From assembly GCA_028287505.1 (NCBI GenBank), contig JAQBPN010000041.1:1-63805 (forward strand): DNA of 63,805 nucleotides, read 5' to 3'. Position numbers and translations under genes: made by a program. Of the stretch, positions 53,601-60,746 are shown piece after piece. The DNA is from Fibrobacterota bacterium (GTDB lineage: Bacteria; Fibrobacterota; Fibrobacteria; UBA11236). The notes beneath the pieces are model-generated. The model made no database searches. It was given only the letters and a program-made list of their open reading frames with translations, and was not told the DNA's origin. Numbering within the stretch: the first letter of the stretch is position 1; each line of letters begins with the position of its first letter.

Positions 53601-54491
53601 GGAGGTGATTCCGTTTCTTTTCTGGTAGATGGACGCAATCGACGAGTTGTCAAAAAAATGAACGGCGCATTTGTGCAGGGGTTTTTATACCAGAGCCAAC
53701 TGAATCCTGCTGCAATTGTCGACAGTTCCGGAACCATAATGGCACAATTCGTATATGGCTCTCGCTCCAATGTACCGGATCAGATGATCAAGAACGATAC
53801 GGCCTATCAATTCGTTTGTGATCAGCTTGGAAGCCCAAGGCTTATTCTCAATACAGTAACTGGGGTCGTCACACAGAGAATTGATTACGACGAGTTCGGT
53901 AATGTCACATATGATAGTAATCCGGAATTCCAACCATTTGGATTTGCTGGAGGTCTCTATGATGCTTCGATTGCACAGACACGATTTGGGGCAAGAGATT
54001 ATGCTGCGCTTGAGGGCCGATGGACAACCAAAGATCCCGTTAAGTTCTCGGGAGGAAATGCAAATCTCTACGTCTACATATCGAACGACCCGATAAACCG
54101 TATTGATCCTTCTGGATTGAGGCCATTATCCAAATGTGAGAAAAAATCACTCAATCCTTATATTTCGATGGAAGATTTGGAATATGCAGATCTTCATGAT
54201 GGTGAAGTACCTTGGTATTTGATGGATGGTTATACAGGTATAACGAGAGGAAATGATATCTATTTTAGGCCTGGGCAATATGACCCGAGTACACCAGCAG
54301 GGCTTGCTTTGCTTGGCCATGAACTGGTCCATGTTGGTCAATATAAAAATGGAATGAATTGGATTAGTTATTTGTGGTCAACAAAAAAAGGGTACTATCT
54401 AAGCCCATTTGAACAAAAGGCCTATGAAACACAAGATATGATATTTAAAGAATTAACCATTGAAAACGGCGGCTGCAATTGCCAGGACTAA
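47616..54491 (+). CDS. Exported Rhs/YD-repeat polymorphic-toxin-like protein with metallopeptidase-like tip
   Basis: A 2291-residue protein. ATG 47616 is preferred because AGGAG lies 6 bases upstream, whereas the ATG at 47610 is too close to it. A Sec signal peptide (KTILSVVFCLWVVFLATAAN) is followed by a domain of about 200 residues with flavodoxin- or amidotransferase-like strands, then an FnIII module (48520-48785), then a carboxypeptidase-regulatory-like module (48930-49180). NHL-type propeller repeats run from about 50490 to 51450. YD repeats (Y-D-x-x-G-R) run from about 51560 to 53900. The Rhs core (T-R-F-G-A-R-D-Y, then G-R-W-T-T-K-D-P) ends at N-R-I-D-P-S-G-L (54105-54119). The tip of about 125 residues has H-E-L-V-H (54318-54332) in a zinc-peptidase-like context, with a downstream F-E-Q-K-A-Y-E. 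The tip is markedly AT-rich, typical of exchanged toxin ends. Confidence 0.88.
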   Translation: MTKSKTILSVVFCLWVVFLATAANAGNILLVVDDAGMWAGDSVVKVLAEELGHTVTVATPPVTISQAAGMDLILISSTNSSTLDDDFRTTSIPVLNWSPYDWEDMALLESGGMSSAPSESSLTITTPTHDMAAGLSGTVLVQSCCSDIDFAEPTSSAQIAAVRLGEDSSYSAIWGYEAGAEMAYGYPAPARRAGTFIYNDGPLLLTTAGRNLVKAAITWTMAPPDTGSPTPPVVIITNPSQDTTVNASSIMISFTVDGSPDSLSFDLVPGNNELIVTSTNGAGTGKDTVYVARGTPGVSDPTWPSGATLTASDIKPSSLKLAWSAASDDSAVAYYQVYVNGAKVLRLPPSPRTCTISGLLMNTTYAFSVEALDLRENVSIDGPIRHFTTSNELPADPATTAPALPKGEANVVAYASAFLYHGDDAVQTGVIESMMDSVRAVVIRGAVVKVNGDSLAGVTVGVLNHPELGSTVTRADGKFDLVVNGGGQLTLQYSAKEYLPAQRDVFTRWQEYSIMPTVTLIKLDTTVSTIALADTGVMAARASIVSDGDGSRQATLLVPAGTGVTFTLPNGSTINPDSLHIRATEYTVGDHGPAAMPGSLPGSSAYTYAVEFNVDEAAALGVSDVQFDQPIYSYVENFIGMPTGYPVPVGYYDKAAGHWVPSTDGRVIEISSITSGKANLIVDTTGTPATDGHLDSLGITNSERVRLANLYSASQTLWRVPIRHFSSYDYNYPYRLPDDAAPPKAEPPEKDEATGKCNTETGSIINCQNQALGETVQFPGLPTMNYRSDRVPARRWGRLEIQVTDAALPASVDSVRLEVKIAGRKFQFSYSPADNITQVFEWDGKDAYGRTLNGKQPYSYSIFYGYSTGGYSLPPALSWPAGVVSLNGAPASFAMAGAGAIVVPLRTTYDLSDTYTGYLGVEEINDLGPGWSLANHHTYDPTSGILHLGNGEDRGVESGLGAVYTVAGGGSDDDPDGKPATSALLGQISEMDVGPDGTVYLADRGEGLVWKIGRDGIIHAIASGQNWHDVKVAPDGSLYLADADHSRIWKYSTSGALTVFAGNGFAGFSGDGGPATSASLNHATNIDLGADGSVYIVDRSNFRIRKVATTGIIQTIAGTGSTSFNGDSLPATQTNMGPGSLAVMDDGTIYFSDPFTARIRKMDPSGLVTTVAGNGTSGTAGDGGPALGAQTIADRIEAVNSKAGGTLIYLSDEINNTIRVVDEKGNLYRFAGGGFNTETNGIPGTEANFEEARGTAVDPAGNFYVGRYAGEAVTARKIIGRLPDFSNRDIFIPDMSAGEIYQFSPAGRHLKTFNAFTGKKLLEFGYGASGRLTTVTDAYGNVTEIGRNPGGDATSLVNPYGRTLALDQDIDGNLASITLPSGETHAFAYNAAGLMDTYTTPRGFDHEFTYDTLGRLTRDDDPSGGYKTLAKTDTAGGWKTTLATAMGRSNVYELLPQIDRSTLQLNFDYAGLATVTNWVGNGSVVTTSPDGTQSTVLKGPDPILGLQAMRRSGGESLTPYGIFSEFASSQKAILADSTNPLSLFSFVDSTTVNGNLATTQYIDSLKLWISTSAEGRRDTTLVDTLGKIIERFVPGAATLFYEYDGHGRLSILTQGEGPDARETHFFYNDSGYLSKMKDPLNDSVRFEYDLAGRVVRQILAGGQEVNYAYDADGNIDTLSPPGKPDHVFGYTEIGLENHYDPPTLGAGTFDTHTSYNLDKQLLEVNRPDSRDIQYAYDSAGRVDSLYTPLGAYRFHYTIESGLLDFMSSPFGVENGFAYDGTMPISVSWSGPVTGAIAFGYDENHRLSGLTVDGTSTLEFGYDGDGLLLSAGTMGYTRDTHGRLSKTTLGVVVDSLSYNAFGELEKSASISDGDTVYQCRYDRDKLGRIKQKIETIAGTTHSYQYTYDRTGRLIESYLDSVIASTYAYDSNGNRRIRTHASTIDSGTYDDQDRMTRYGSSTFTYNHNGDLLKKISGSDTTRYNYDVFGNLLSVVLPGGDSVSFLVDGRNRRVVKKMNGAFVQGFLYQSQLNPAAIVDSSGTIMAQFVYGSRSNVPDQMIKNDTAYQFVCDQLGSPRLILNTVTGVVTQRIDYDEFGNVTYDSNPEFQPFGFAGGLYDASIAQTRFGARDYAALEGRWTTKDPVKFSGGNANLYVYISNDPINRIDPSGLRPLSKCEKKSLNPYISMEDLEYADLHDGEVPWYLMDGYTGITRGNDIYFRPGQYDPSTPAGLALLGHELVHVGQYKNGMNWISYLWSTKKGYYLSPFEQKAYETQDMIFKELTIENGGCNCQD

Positions 54492-54982
54492 ATCAGAAGT
54501 TCGGACAAACTGGGACTTTAGCTGGGATAATTTTATTTATCGCGGTTGGATGCAGCGGTGGCTCTGGAAAAGTCAGAGGAACGTATTGCTCTGATGTTAA
54601 TAAAAAGTATTTCCGAAAATCTGTTGGGGAAACCTATTCGGAATTTGAAAAATTTGATATCGAAACGCAATACGCTATTTACATTTGCGGGAATCAATAC
54701 ATTGAACCCCCACTTATGCAGTTCGGTTTGAAGTTCGCTTTAGAAGGGGAGCATGTGGTTGGGTATCTTACCGCCAGGCTAGAAGAAACGGAGAGCGAAC
54801 CCACGATAAGAGATATTATTTCTGTGTTTCGTTGGATGACCATTAAAAAGACCTACGATGTAGCGGGAAATACGAATTTAATGAAAATAATGGAGTCTAA
54901 GAAAAACCAAATAAAAGAGCCGATGTGGAGAAGTTTTGTTGAAAAAGAACTGAGTGAAATTAAGAAACAGGCAACAAATTAA
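54479..54982 (+). CDS. Small lipoprotein, candidate immunity protein for the Rhs tip
   Basis: A 167-residue protein. The best start is TTG 54479, which overlaps the end of the Rhs gene by 13 bases, and it gives a lipoprotein signal ending in FIAVGC. The mature part is mixed helix and strand with no recognisable fold. Its base composition is as AT-rich as the Rhs tip and unlike the rest of the window, as expected if toxin tip and immunity gene moved together. A lipoprotein would protect the periplasm or the outer-membrane face. The immunity role is inferred only from position, size and composition. Confidence 0.6.
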   Translation: MPGLNQKFGQTGTLAGIILFIAVGCSGGSGKVRGTYCSDVNKKYFRKSVGETYSEFEKFDIETQYAIYICGNQYIEPPLMQFGLKFALEGEHVVGYLTARLEETESEPTIRDIISVFRWMTIKKTYDVAGNTNLMKIMESKKNQIKEPMWRSFVEKELSEIKKQATN

Positions 54983-55094
54983 TCATGTTTTAAGGGACCT
55001 TGCCCATAAACCCGTTTCCGCCTTCAACGGCAGTCAGTTGCTCACAAAGTCGCGAATGTTATAGTCTACTTGATCGGTTCTGAAAGGTGGGGGA

Positions 55095-55574
55095 TTAGGC
55101 CGGTTTCCCCGCCTGGATCAAATGACAAAACGCAATCGCCAACGCATCCGCCGCATCGGCCGGAGTCGGCGGTTGCTTCAACCCGAGATGGGTCTGGATC
55201 ATTTCCGCCACGCGTTCCTTGCTGGCCCTCCCCGTGCCCACCGTGGCTTTCTTCACCATCTGGGGGGCGTATTCGGAAACCGGAATCCCCATGGATTGGG
55301 CGGCCACCATGATGGCTCCGCGGGCGTGGCCCAGGATCAGAGCGGACTGGGGGAATTTGGCGAAGAAGATGTTTTCCAGCGCAAGGTGAACCGGAGTATA
55401 GACGACCATCAGGGCCATCAGCTCCCGGTGGATTTGCCCCAGGCGCAAGGGCAGGGGGTCGGAGCTCTTGCAGCGGATGACTCCGTATTCCAGGACGCGG
55501 ATGCGGCCGCTCCGGCTTTCCAGAAAGGCATACCCGGTGCGGTGGGTGCCGGGGTCGACCCCGATGACGATCAA
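55095..55574 (-). CDS. ruvC: Crossover junction endodeoxyribonuclease RuvC
   Basis: A 159-residue Holliday junction resolvase of the RNase H fold. Catalytic acids are visible: Asp7 in I-G-V-D-P-G, Glu67 in A-L-E-N-I-F-F, and the Asp140/Asp143 pair in P-A-D-A-A-D-A. The substrate-contacting F-F-A-K-F-P-Q-S segment is intact. Its ATG overlaps the stop codon of yebC, so the two are translationally coupled. Downstream, where ruvA would normally follow, is the Rhs block. Confidence 0.97.
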   Translation of the reverse strand: MIVIGVDPGTHRTGYAFLESRSGRIRVLEYGVIRCKSSDPLPLRLGQIHRELMALMVVYTPVHLALENIFFAKFPQSALILGHARGAIMVAAQSMGIPVSEYAPQMVKKATVGTGRASKERVAEMIQTHLGLKQPPTPADAADALAIAFCHLIQAGKPA

Positions 55575-56314
55575 AGGTTTTCCAGCTCCTTCTGATCGAA
55601 TTCCGCGTTGGTGTGCACGTTCTGCACGTCGTCCTGTTCGTCCAGCGCTTCCAGGATCCTGAGAACCTTCTCCGCGTCGTCGCCGGTCACCTTCACCATG
55701 TTGTCGGCGATCTTGACCACTTCCGAGGTGATGGGCTTGAGCCCCTTCTTCTCCAGGGCTGCCAGCATGGAATGGAAATGCTCGGGCTCGACCTTGATCT
55801 CGTATTCCGTGCCGGAGGAATCGAGATCCTCCGCGCCGTTTTCGGTGACGAACTCGAAAAGGAAATCCTCGCCGATAGCGTCTTTGGCCAGAGTGATGAT
55901 GCCCTTGGATTTGAACATCCAGGCCACCGATCCGGCTTCGCCCATGTTGCCGCCGTTCTTGCTGAAGATGTGGCGCATCTCGGCCACCGTGCGGACCTTG
56001 TTGTCCGTCATGGTATCCACCATGATGGCGGTGCCGGCGGGACCGTAGCCCTCATAGGTGAGTTCCAGATAGGTGACCCCTTCGAGCTCGCCCGCGCCCT
56101 TGGCGATGGCGGTTTCGATGTTCTTGTTGGGCATGTTGGAGCCCTTGGCCTTGAGGATCGACGCGCGCAAGCGCGGGTTGCCTTCCGGATCGGATCCACC
56201 CATGCGCGCCGCCACGGTGATTTCGCGGAGGATGCGGTTGAAGACCTTGGCTCGTGCCCCATCGATTCTGGCTTTTTTACGCTTGGTGGTTGCCCATTTT
56301 GAGTGGCCGGACAT
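55571..56314 (-). CDS. yebC: YebC/TACO1 family regulator
   Basis: A 247-residue protein of the conserved family that starts MSGHSKWATTKRKKARIDGA. Members act as transcriptional regulators or as ribosome-associated factors that help translate polyproline stretches. The signature G-S-V-A-W-M-F and the acidic C-terminal segment with L-D-E-Q-D-D-V-Q-N-V-H-T-N are present. GGAG lies about 8 bases before ATG 56314. It is coupled to ruvC by a 4-base overlap. Confidence 0.97.
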   Translation of the reverse strand: MSGHSKWATTKRKKARIDGARAKVFNRILREITVAARMGGSDPEGNPRLRASILKAKGSNMPNKNIETAIAKGAGELEGVTYLELTYEGYGPAGTAIMVDTMTDNKVRTVAEMRHIFSKNGGNMGEAGSVAWMFKSKGIITLAKDAIGEDFLFEFVTENGAEDLDSSGTEYEIKVEPEHFHSMLAALEKKGLKPITSEVVKIADNMVKVTGDDAEKVLRILEALDEQDDVQNVHTNAEFDQKELENL

Positions 56315-56384
56315 GTGACGGACTCCAGTCTAGAAGTAGGTCAATAAAGATAGATTGCGGAGCGGGGATTGGAAATCGCCGGGT

Positions 56385-58031
56385 TCATTTCCCATTCTTG
56401 GCTTTGCTTTTTTCCTCTTTCGCCGTCGTCCCGCCCACCTGGGTTTTCCGGTATTTGTCGATGGCTTTGGACAGGCGTTCGGCGATCTGCTTTTGGCCTT
56501 TTTCCGAGGCCAGGGTGCGGCGGTCCTCATCGTTGGTCAGGTAGCCCATTTCGAAAAGCACCGCGGGCATGTAGGCGCCCACCAGCACGTAGAACCCGGC
56601 CTGGCTGGCCCCGGTCGCGTACTTGCCGATCTGGAAGCCCCCGAATTCCTGGATGATGTTCTCCGCGAAGCCTTCGCTTTCCTTGGAATACAGATTGAGC
56701 TGATGCTCCAGGAGAATCCACTCGACGGGGGAGATCTCGGCCTTGCTCTTGCCGCTTTCCTCGCTGATGGCTTCGTTTTCGCGCCGGGCCAGGGCCTTGT
56801 CTTCTTCGCTCTCGCCTTCCCGCAGGATGTAGGCGATGTAGCCGGTGATGGTCTTCTTGCGCTTCATGGAACCGGCGATGGAATTGCAGTGCAGGCTGAT
56901 GAAAAGATCCCCTCCCTGACCGGACGCGAACTTGGGGCGTTCCTGGAGGCTGACGAATTGATCGTCTTCGCGGGTCAGCAGCGCCTTGTAGCCCAGCTTC
57001 GTCAGGGCGCCTTTCAGTTCCTTGGCCACCGCCAGGGTCACCTGGGCCTCGTTCACGCCGCTCACCATGGCCCCTTGGTCCTTGCCGCCGTGGCCGGGAT
57101 CGATGATGATGGTGGCGGTCTTGCCGTAGGTCTTGGCCGCGCTTTTGTCCGTCTCGCCTTGGGGAGCCATGGCTTCCTTGTCGGCCGCGGCTTTTTCCTT
57201 TTCGCGCTTTTCGCTCTTCTCGGTCTTTTTCCGCACCGTCACCTGGTAGCCCTGGGTTTCGCCGGAATAGGCCACTTCCACCGTGTCGATGGCGCGTGGG
57301 ATGTTCAAGGTCAACTGCACCAGATCCTTTTCCTGGACGGTCATGATGTTCTTGACCAGACCCTGGCCCTGGGCCTTGACCGGGTATTGGGGCGCCAACT
57401 GGCCTCCCTGGAATTTCAGGATGAAATGCGGCGGCACCCAGAAGCTTTCCCATTCCATGGGACCGGCGGTGCGCACGGACACCAGGGTCCCGTTCTCGCG
57501 CTCTTCCGTGCCCACGTCCAGGATGTTCGATCCATTGGGGAAGGCTACGGGCTTGATCGGCGGGGCCTCGCTTCTCGGGACCGGCTGTTCCGGAGACGGC
57601 TGGGCGGCTTCCGGAATGCTGATGGACCATCCCTGGCGGTTGTTCACCAGGCGGACCAGGGAGGTAACCGGTAGGTACAGAAACTCCGGACCCCGGCGCA
57701 CGGGGTAAACCAGGTTGCAGACTTCGTCCCCTATGTTCATATAGGGATTGTCGATGGTGAAATACCATTTCCTGCCGCTGGTGTCCGGGATGACGAATTT
57801 CTGGCGGTCGGGGACCCAGGAGCCCTCGTGGCCGAACAGGCTTTCCAGGAATTGCGAGGACACGTAACGGACGCCTTCGAAGGAGGTATCCGCGAAGGTA
57901 CCCCCTTGCCATTTCCGCCCGCCTTGGTTTCCGTCCTGGCTTGCCGGGGCCGGGGAGGGTTTCAGGGAGATGGAGGCTTGGGCCGATACGGCGAAGAGGA
58001 AGGGGAGGAGGAGTTTGGCGAGTATGGTCAC
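56385..58031 (-). CDS. N-acetylmuramoyl-L-alanine amidase (Amidase_3)
   Basis: A 548-residue exported cell-wall hydrolase. The start is GTG 58031, which overlaps the smpB stop (GTGA) and begins a signal peptide (TILAKLLLPFLFAVSAQA). Upstream codons in this frame belong to smpB's shadow. Residues 40-170 contain a copper-amine-oxidase-like or SH3-like repeat pair, 170-290 an AMIN-like region, and 325-548 the catalytic domain: zinc ligands in I-I-I-D-P-G-H-G-G (His), G-V-N-E-A-Q (Glu) and I-S-L-H-C-N-S (His), and the catalytic Glu in V-L-F-E-M-G-Y-L-T-N. A Lys/Glu-rich linker precedes the catalytic domain. Confidence 0.93.
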   Translation of the reverse strand: MTILAKLLLPFLFAVSAQASISLKPSPAPASQDGNQGGRKWQGGTFADTSFEGVRYVSSQFLESLFGHEGSWVPDRQKFVIPDTSGRKWYFTIDNPYMNIGDEVCNLVYPVRRGPEFLYLPVTSLVRLVNNRQGWSISIPEAAQPSPEQPVPRSEAPPIKPVAFPNGSNILDVGTEERENGTLVSVRTAGPMEWESFWVPPHFILKFQGGQLAPQYPVKAQGQGLVKNIMTVQEKDLVQLTLNIPRAIDTVEVAYSGETQGYQVTVRKKTEKSEKREKEKAAADKEAMAPQGETDKSAAKTYGKTATIIIDPGHGGKDQGAMVSGVNEAQVTLAVAKELKGALTKLGYKALLTREDDQFVSLQERPKFASGQGGDLFISLHCNSIAGSMKRKKTITGYIAYILREGESEEDKALARRENEAISEESGKSKAEISPVEWILLEHQLNLYSKESEGFAENIIQEFGGFQIGKYATGASQAGFYVLVGAYMPAVLFEMGYLTNDEDRRTLASEKGQKQIAERLSKAIDKYRKTQVGGTTAKEEKSKAKNGK

Positions 58032-58492
58032 AACCGGTTCCGTTCTTTCAGGGCCCGATCGATTTCCCGCTTGGCCTCCTGTTTGTGCTTGTCCTGGCGT
58101 TTGTCCCGGTCTTCCTTGCCCTTGCAGATGCCGATTTCCAGCTTGAGCAGGCTTCCCTTGAAGTACGCTTTCAACGGGATGATGGTGAACCCCTTCAAAT
58201 CGGAGGCGTCCTTCATCTTGACGATTTCGGGCTTGTGCGCCAAGAGCTTGCGTTCGCGGCGGGGCAGATGATTGTAGATGTTGCCCCAACTGTATTCGTT
58301 GATATAGGCGTTCACGAGCCAGATTTCTTCGTTCCGCACCACTACGAAGGCTTCCGCCAGCTCCAGTTTGCCCACCCTGACGGACTTGATTTCCGTGCCT
58401 TTGAGCATAATGCCCACCTCGAAGGTGTCCAGCACATGGTACTCATGCCGCGCTCTGCGGTTCAGGATTTCCGGCATGGTCTGTCGGTTCAT
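58028..58492 (-). CDS. smpB: SsrA-binding protein
   Basis: A 154-residue protein that delivers tmRNA to stalled ribosomes. Typical segments are visible: N-R-R-A-R-H-E-Y-H-V, G-I-M-L-K-G-T-E-I-K-S-V-R, L-L-A-H-K-P-E-I, and a basic C-terminal tail with K-E-D-R-D-K-R-Q-D-K-H-K. The tail folds on the ribosome. tmRNA itself is not in the window. Translational coupling to the amidase gene is indicated by the GTGA overlap. Confidence 0.96.
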   Translation of the reverse strand: MNRQTMPEILNRRARHEYHVLDTFEVGIMLKGTEIKSVRVGKLELAEAFVVVRNEEIWLVNAYINEYSWGNIYNHLPRRERKLLAHKPEIVKMKDASDLKGFTIIPLKAYFKGSLLKLEIGICKGKEDRDKRQDKHKQEAKREIDRALKERNRL

Positions 58493-58570
58493 AGTGCCAA
58501 TTTAGTAAGATGGGCATCCGAACGTTCATGAACGCCGGATGCGTGGGCGGAGAAGCCGGGAGAAGGGGTT

Positions 58571-58897
58571 TTAGGCGTCTTTTTTGCCGGAATCCGATGC
58601 AGGTTCGGTGCCGTCCGAGTTGAGGACGTTTTTCAATTCCTTGCTGGCCTCGAAAATGGGCTTGAGTCCGGCGTCGATGTGGACCATCTCTCCGGTGCGG
58701 GGATTGCGGGCCGTGCGGGCCTTCTTCTCCTTCACCTTGAAGCGTCCGAAACCGCGGATCTCGATGTTCTTGCCTTGCACCAGGGACTTGGCGATGGCAT
58801 CCAAAAAGCATTCGACGATGATTTTTGTGTCCACCTGCGTCAACCCCGTGCGGGCGGCGATTTCATCCACGATATCTTTTTTGGTGACGTTCCCCAT
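58571..58897 (-). CDS. HU/IHF family nucleoid protein
   Basis: A 108-residue DNA-bending protein. The HU signature is GFGRFKVKEKKARTARNPRTGE, with the intercalating-proline segment R-N-P-R-T-G-E. The N-terminal TKKDIVDEIAARTGLTQ is typical. The C-terminal tail (SDGTEPASDSGKKDA) is longer than in E. coli HU. Sequence cannot separate HU from IHF with confidence. It has its own promoter and a GGGGCTC-type leader, and lies 78 bases upstream of smpB. Confidence 0.95.
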   Translation of the reverse strand: MGNVTKKDIVDEIAARTGLTQVDTKIIVECFLDAIAKSLVQGKNIEIRGFGRFKVKEKKARTARNPRTGEMVHIDAGLKPIFEASKELKNVLNSDGTEPASDSGKKDA

Positions 58898-58925
58898 AGG
58901 GCTCCTGTGGTCCGTAACAGTAGGT

Positions 58926-58954
58926 ATAATAACACTTTAGGAAAGGCCAAGCAA
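58926..58954 (-). promoter_or_regulatory. Sigma70-type promoter of the HU-family gene
   Basis: Reading the minus strand, TTGCTT (58949-58954) and TATTAT (58926-58931) are spaced by 17 bases, about 30 bases before the HU start codon. The form matches the STAS promoter (TTGCTT-N18-TAAAAT). Confidence 0.6.
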
Positions 58955-59090
58955 GACCGCGGAAACCTTTTTTACTCAGAAAACCGGAGCCATTGGTTCT
59001 GGCGGCCCGCAAGGCCGAAAGGTGTAAAGCCAACCGGCGGGCAATTGCGCCAAGAGGAGGGAATGTCCCGTATTCGTCGGCCGATCGGCC

Positions 59091-60536
59091 TCAGGACCAT
59101 TGCTTTAGCTTGAAAAGGATCACCTTGTTCAAAGGGTCAAGCTCGTATGCTTTAGTGAGATAGGCTCTGGCGCGCTCGGGTTGCTTGAGGTTTTCGAAGG
59201 CGAGGGAGAGCTGGACCAGGGTAGGGACGTGGTGGGAGTCGGCCTTCAAGGCGGCTTCCAGATGGCGGATGGCCTCCCGGTACTGGCCGTTGCCGTTCAA
59301 CAACACTCCCACGCGGAAATGCGCCTGGGCATGATCGGGATTGAACTCCAGGGCTTTCAGATAGGACTCCATGGCTTCCGTGCGCAGGGCATTGATCGGA
59401 TTCGGCAGCCTTTCCTTGGCCGCATAGGACATTTGCAACTCTCCCAGGTTGAACCAGGTGTTGTAATCCTCGGGGTTCATGGAGAGTTCCGCGCGGTATT
59501 CCTTTTCCGCCTCTTTCTCCTTGCCCAGGTGGTAAAGGGCCATTCCCAATTGTCCGTGGGCCTTGGCGTTTTGCGGTTCCAGCTTCACCACCTTGCGGAA
59601 GGCGGTTTCCGCATCCTTGTAATCGCCTTCCAACTGCGCCTTGCGGCCTTGCAGGTACAGGGCCGGAGCATAATCGGGCTTGAGCTTCAGGGCCGTCTTC
59701 AGGGACTTGCCGTAACCGTCGTGGCCGGGCCCCATTTCCACTTCCATGGTGCCCAGGGTGGTCAGCATGGCCAATTCGCCCGGATGTTCCTTGAGCACCG
59801 CTTGCGCATCGGCGACGGCCTTTTCCACCCGTCCCATCCGGTATTGCGCCTCCACGGCCTGGACCTTGACGCGCATGTCGTCCGGCTTGAGGGCCAGCAC
59901 CTGTTCCGCGAATCCCAGGGCTTCCGGGTAGTTCCCGGTTGAAAGGAAAACGTCCGTTGCCATCGTCAGCAGGACCGCATCGCGCGTGGGCATCATCATC
60001 ACCCGTCGCATGGGTGTTACGGCCTTGGCAGGCTCGCCCGCGGCGATGAAAAGTTCCGCCACCTGCCTGAGCGCCGCCAATTCCTCCCGGGAAGGAAGGG
60101 CTGCCGCGGCGCTGGAGCGCCCGGCCTCGGCTCCGGAGGCGGCATGCTCTTCGCCATCCATCGAACCCTGGGCGGCTTCTCCACCGTGGGCGCCCGCAGC
60201 GGCCAACCCGGCTTCGCCGGTTTCCGTTTTGTGGCCGGCCAGCTCGGTGCCGGATTCGTCTTCGGTCTCTTCATCGGGCGTGGATTCCTCGGAGTCGGGA
60301 GCGCCCGCTTCTATGGCCTCGCCGCCCGCTTGCGCGTGGCCGCCGTGGCCGAAAGCGACCTTGGCTCCGCCGTGGCCAAGGCCCTCCGCCAAGGCGGGCA
60401 ACTGCTTGTCTTTCAAAAGGAAGATGGCTGCGATGGCGCCGATCCAGACCAGGATGGAAACGATTCCCACCATCTTGATCAGATTGAGGCCTTTGGGCCG
60501 CTTATCGGAAATCGATTTCCAAACCTTGTCCATCAT
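59091..60536 (-). CDS. Membrane-anchored TPR protein with His/Gly/Glu-rich linker
   Basis: A 481-residue protein. One N-terminal membrane helix (residues 20-42, MVGIVSILVWIGAIAAIFLL) is followed by a low-complexity linker (45-145) rich in Gly, His, Glu and Ala (G-H-G-G-H-A-Q-A-G-G-E-A). From about 150 to the end there are eight or nine TPR repeats, for example Y-P-E-A-L-G-F-A-E-Q-V-L-A-L-K-P and DYNTWFNLGELQMSYAAKER. The topology suggests a cytoplasmic N-terminus and a periplasmic TPR scaffold. No partner is suggested by neighbours. The His-rich linker could bind metal ions, which is inference. Confidence 0.82.
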   Translation of the reverse strand: MMDKVWKSISDKRPKGLNLIKMVGIVSILVWIGAIAAIFLLKDKQLPALAEGLGHGGAKVAFGHGGHAQAGGEAIEAGAPDSEESTPDEETEDESGTELAGHKTETGEAGLAAAGAHGGEAAQGSMDGEEHAASGAEAGRSSAAAALPSREELAALRQVAELFIAAGEPAKAVTPMRRVMMMPTRDAVLLTMATDVFLSTGNYPEALGFAEQVLALKPDDMRVKVQAVEAQYRMGRVEKAVADAQAVLKEHPGELAMLTTLGTMEVEMGPGHDGYGKSLKTALKLKPDYAPALYLQGRKAQLEGDYKDAETAFRKVVKLEPQNAKAHGQLGMALYHLGKEKEAEKEYRAELSMNPEDYNTWFNLGELQMSYAAKERLPNPINALRTEAMESYLKALEFNPDHAQAHFRVGVLLNGNGQYREAIRHLEAALKADSHHVPTLVQLSLAFENLKQPERARAYLTKAYELDPLNKVILFKLKQWS

Positions 60537-60746
60537 GGGACAACCCTTTCCGGTCCGCTCACCGGTAGCTTGGGCCGGTTTGTCGCCGGTCCACGTTAGA
60601 TCTTAAGGGTAGGCGGGAGGATGGGCAAGTCCTTGTGGGGCCGTAATTTCGGGCGGATGGCTGGGCCGTCCGCGGAAAGATTGCTGCAGGGTTGGGTTAA
60701 TTGAGCCGGATGGGCTTGCGGCCGCGCGGGACGCGGCCGGCAGGCT

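Larger units (their letters stand above)
45779..55094. other. Inserted accessory block splitting ruvC from ruvAB
   Basis: Minus-strand yebC and ruvC end at 55095, and minus-strand ruvA begins at 45778. The usual gene order yebC-ruvC-ruvA-ruvB is thus interrupted by about 9.3 kb carrying three plus-strand genes (exported HEAT-like protein, Rhs-repeat protein, small lipoprotein) with AT-rich ends. I see no terminal repeats or integrase, so the mechanism of insertion is unknown. Confidence 0.7.

Noticed and set aside
58032-58289. N-terminal extension of the amidase frame into smpB
   Set aside because: The extension is the smpB shadow. The GTG at 58031 begins a clear signal peptide and overlaps the smpB stop.
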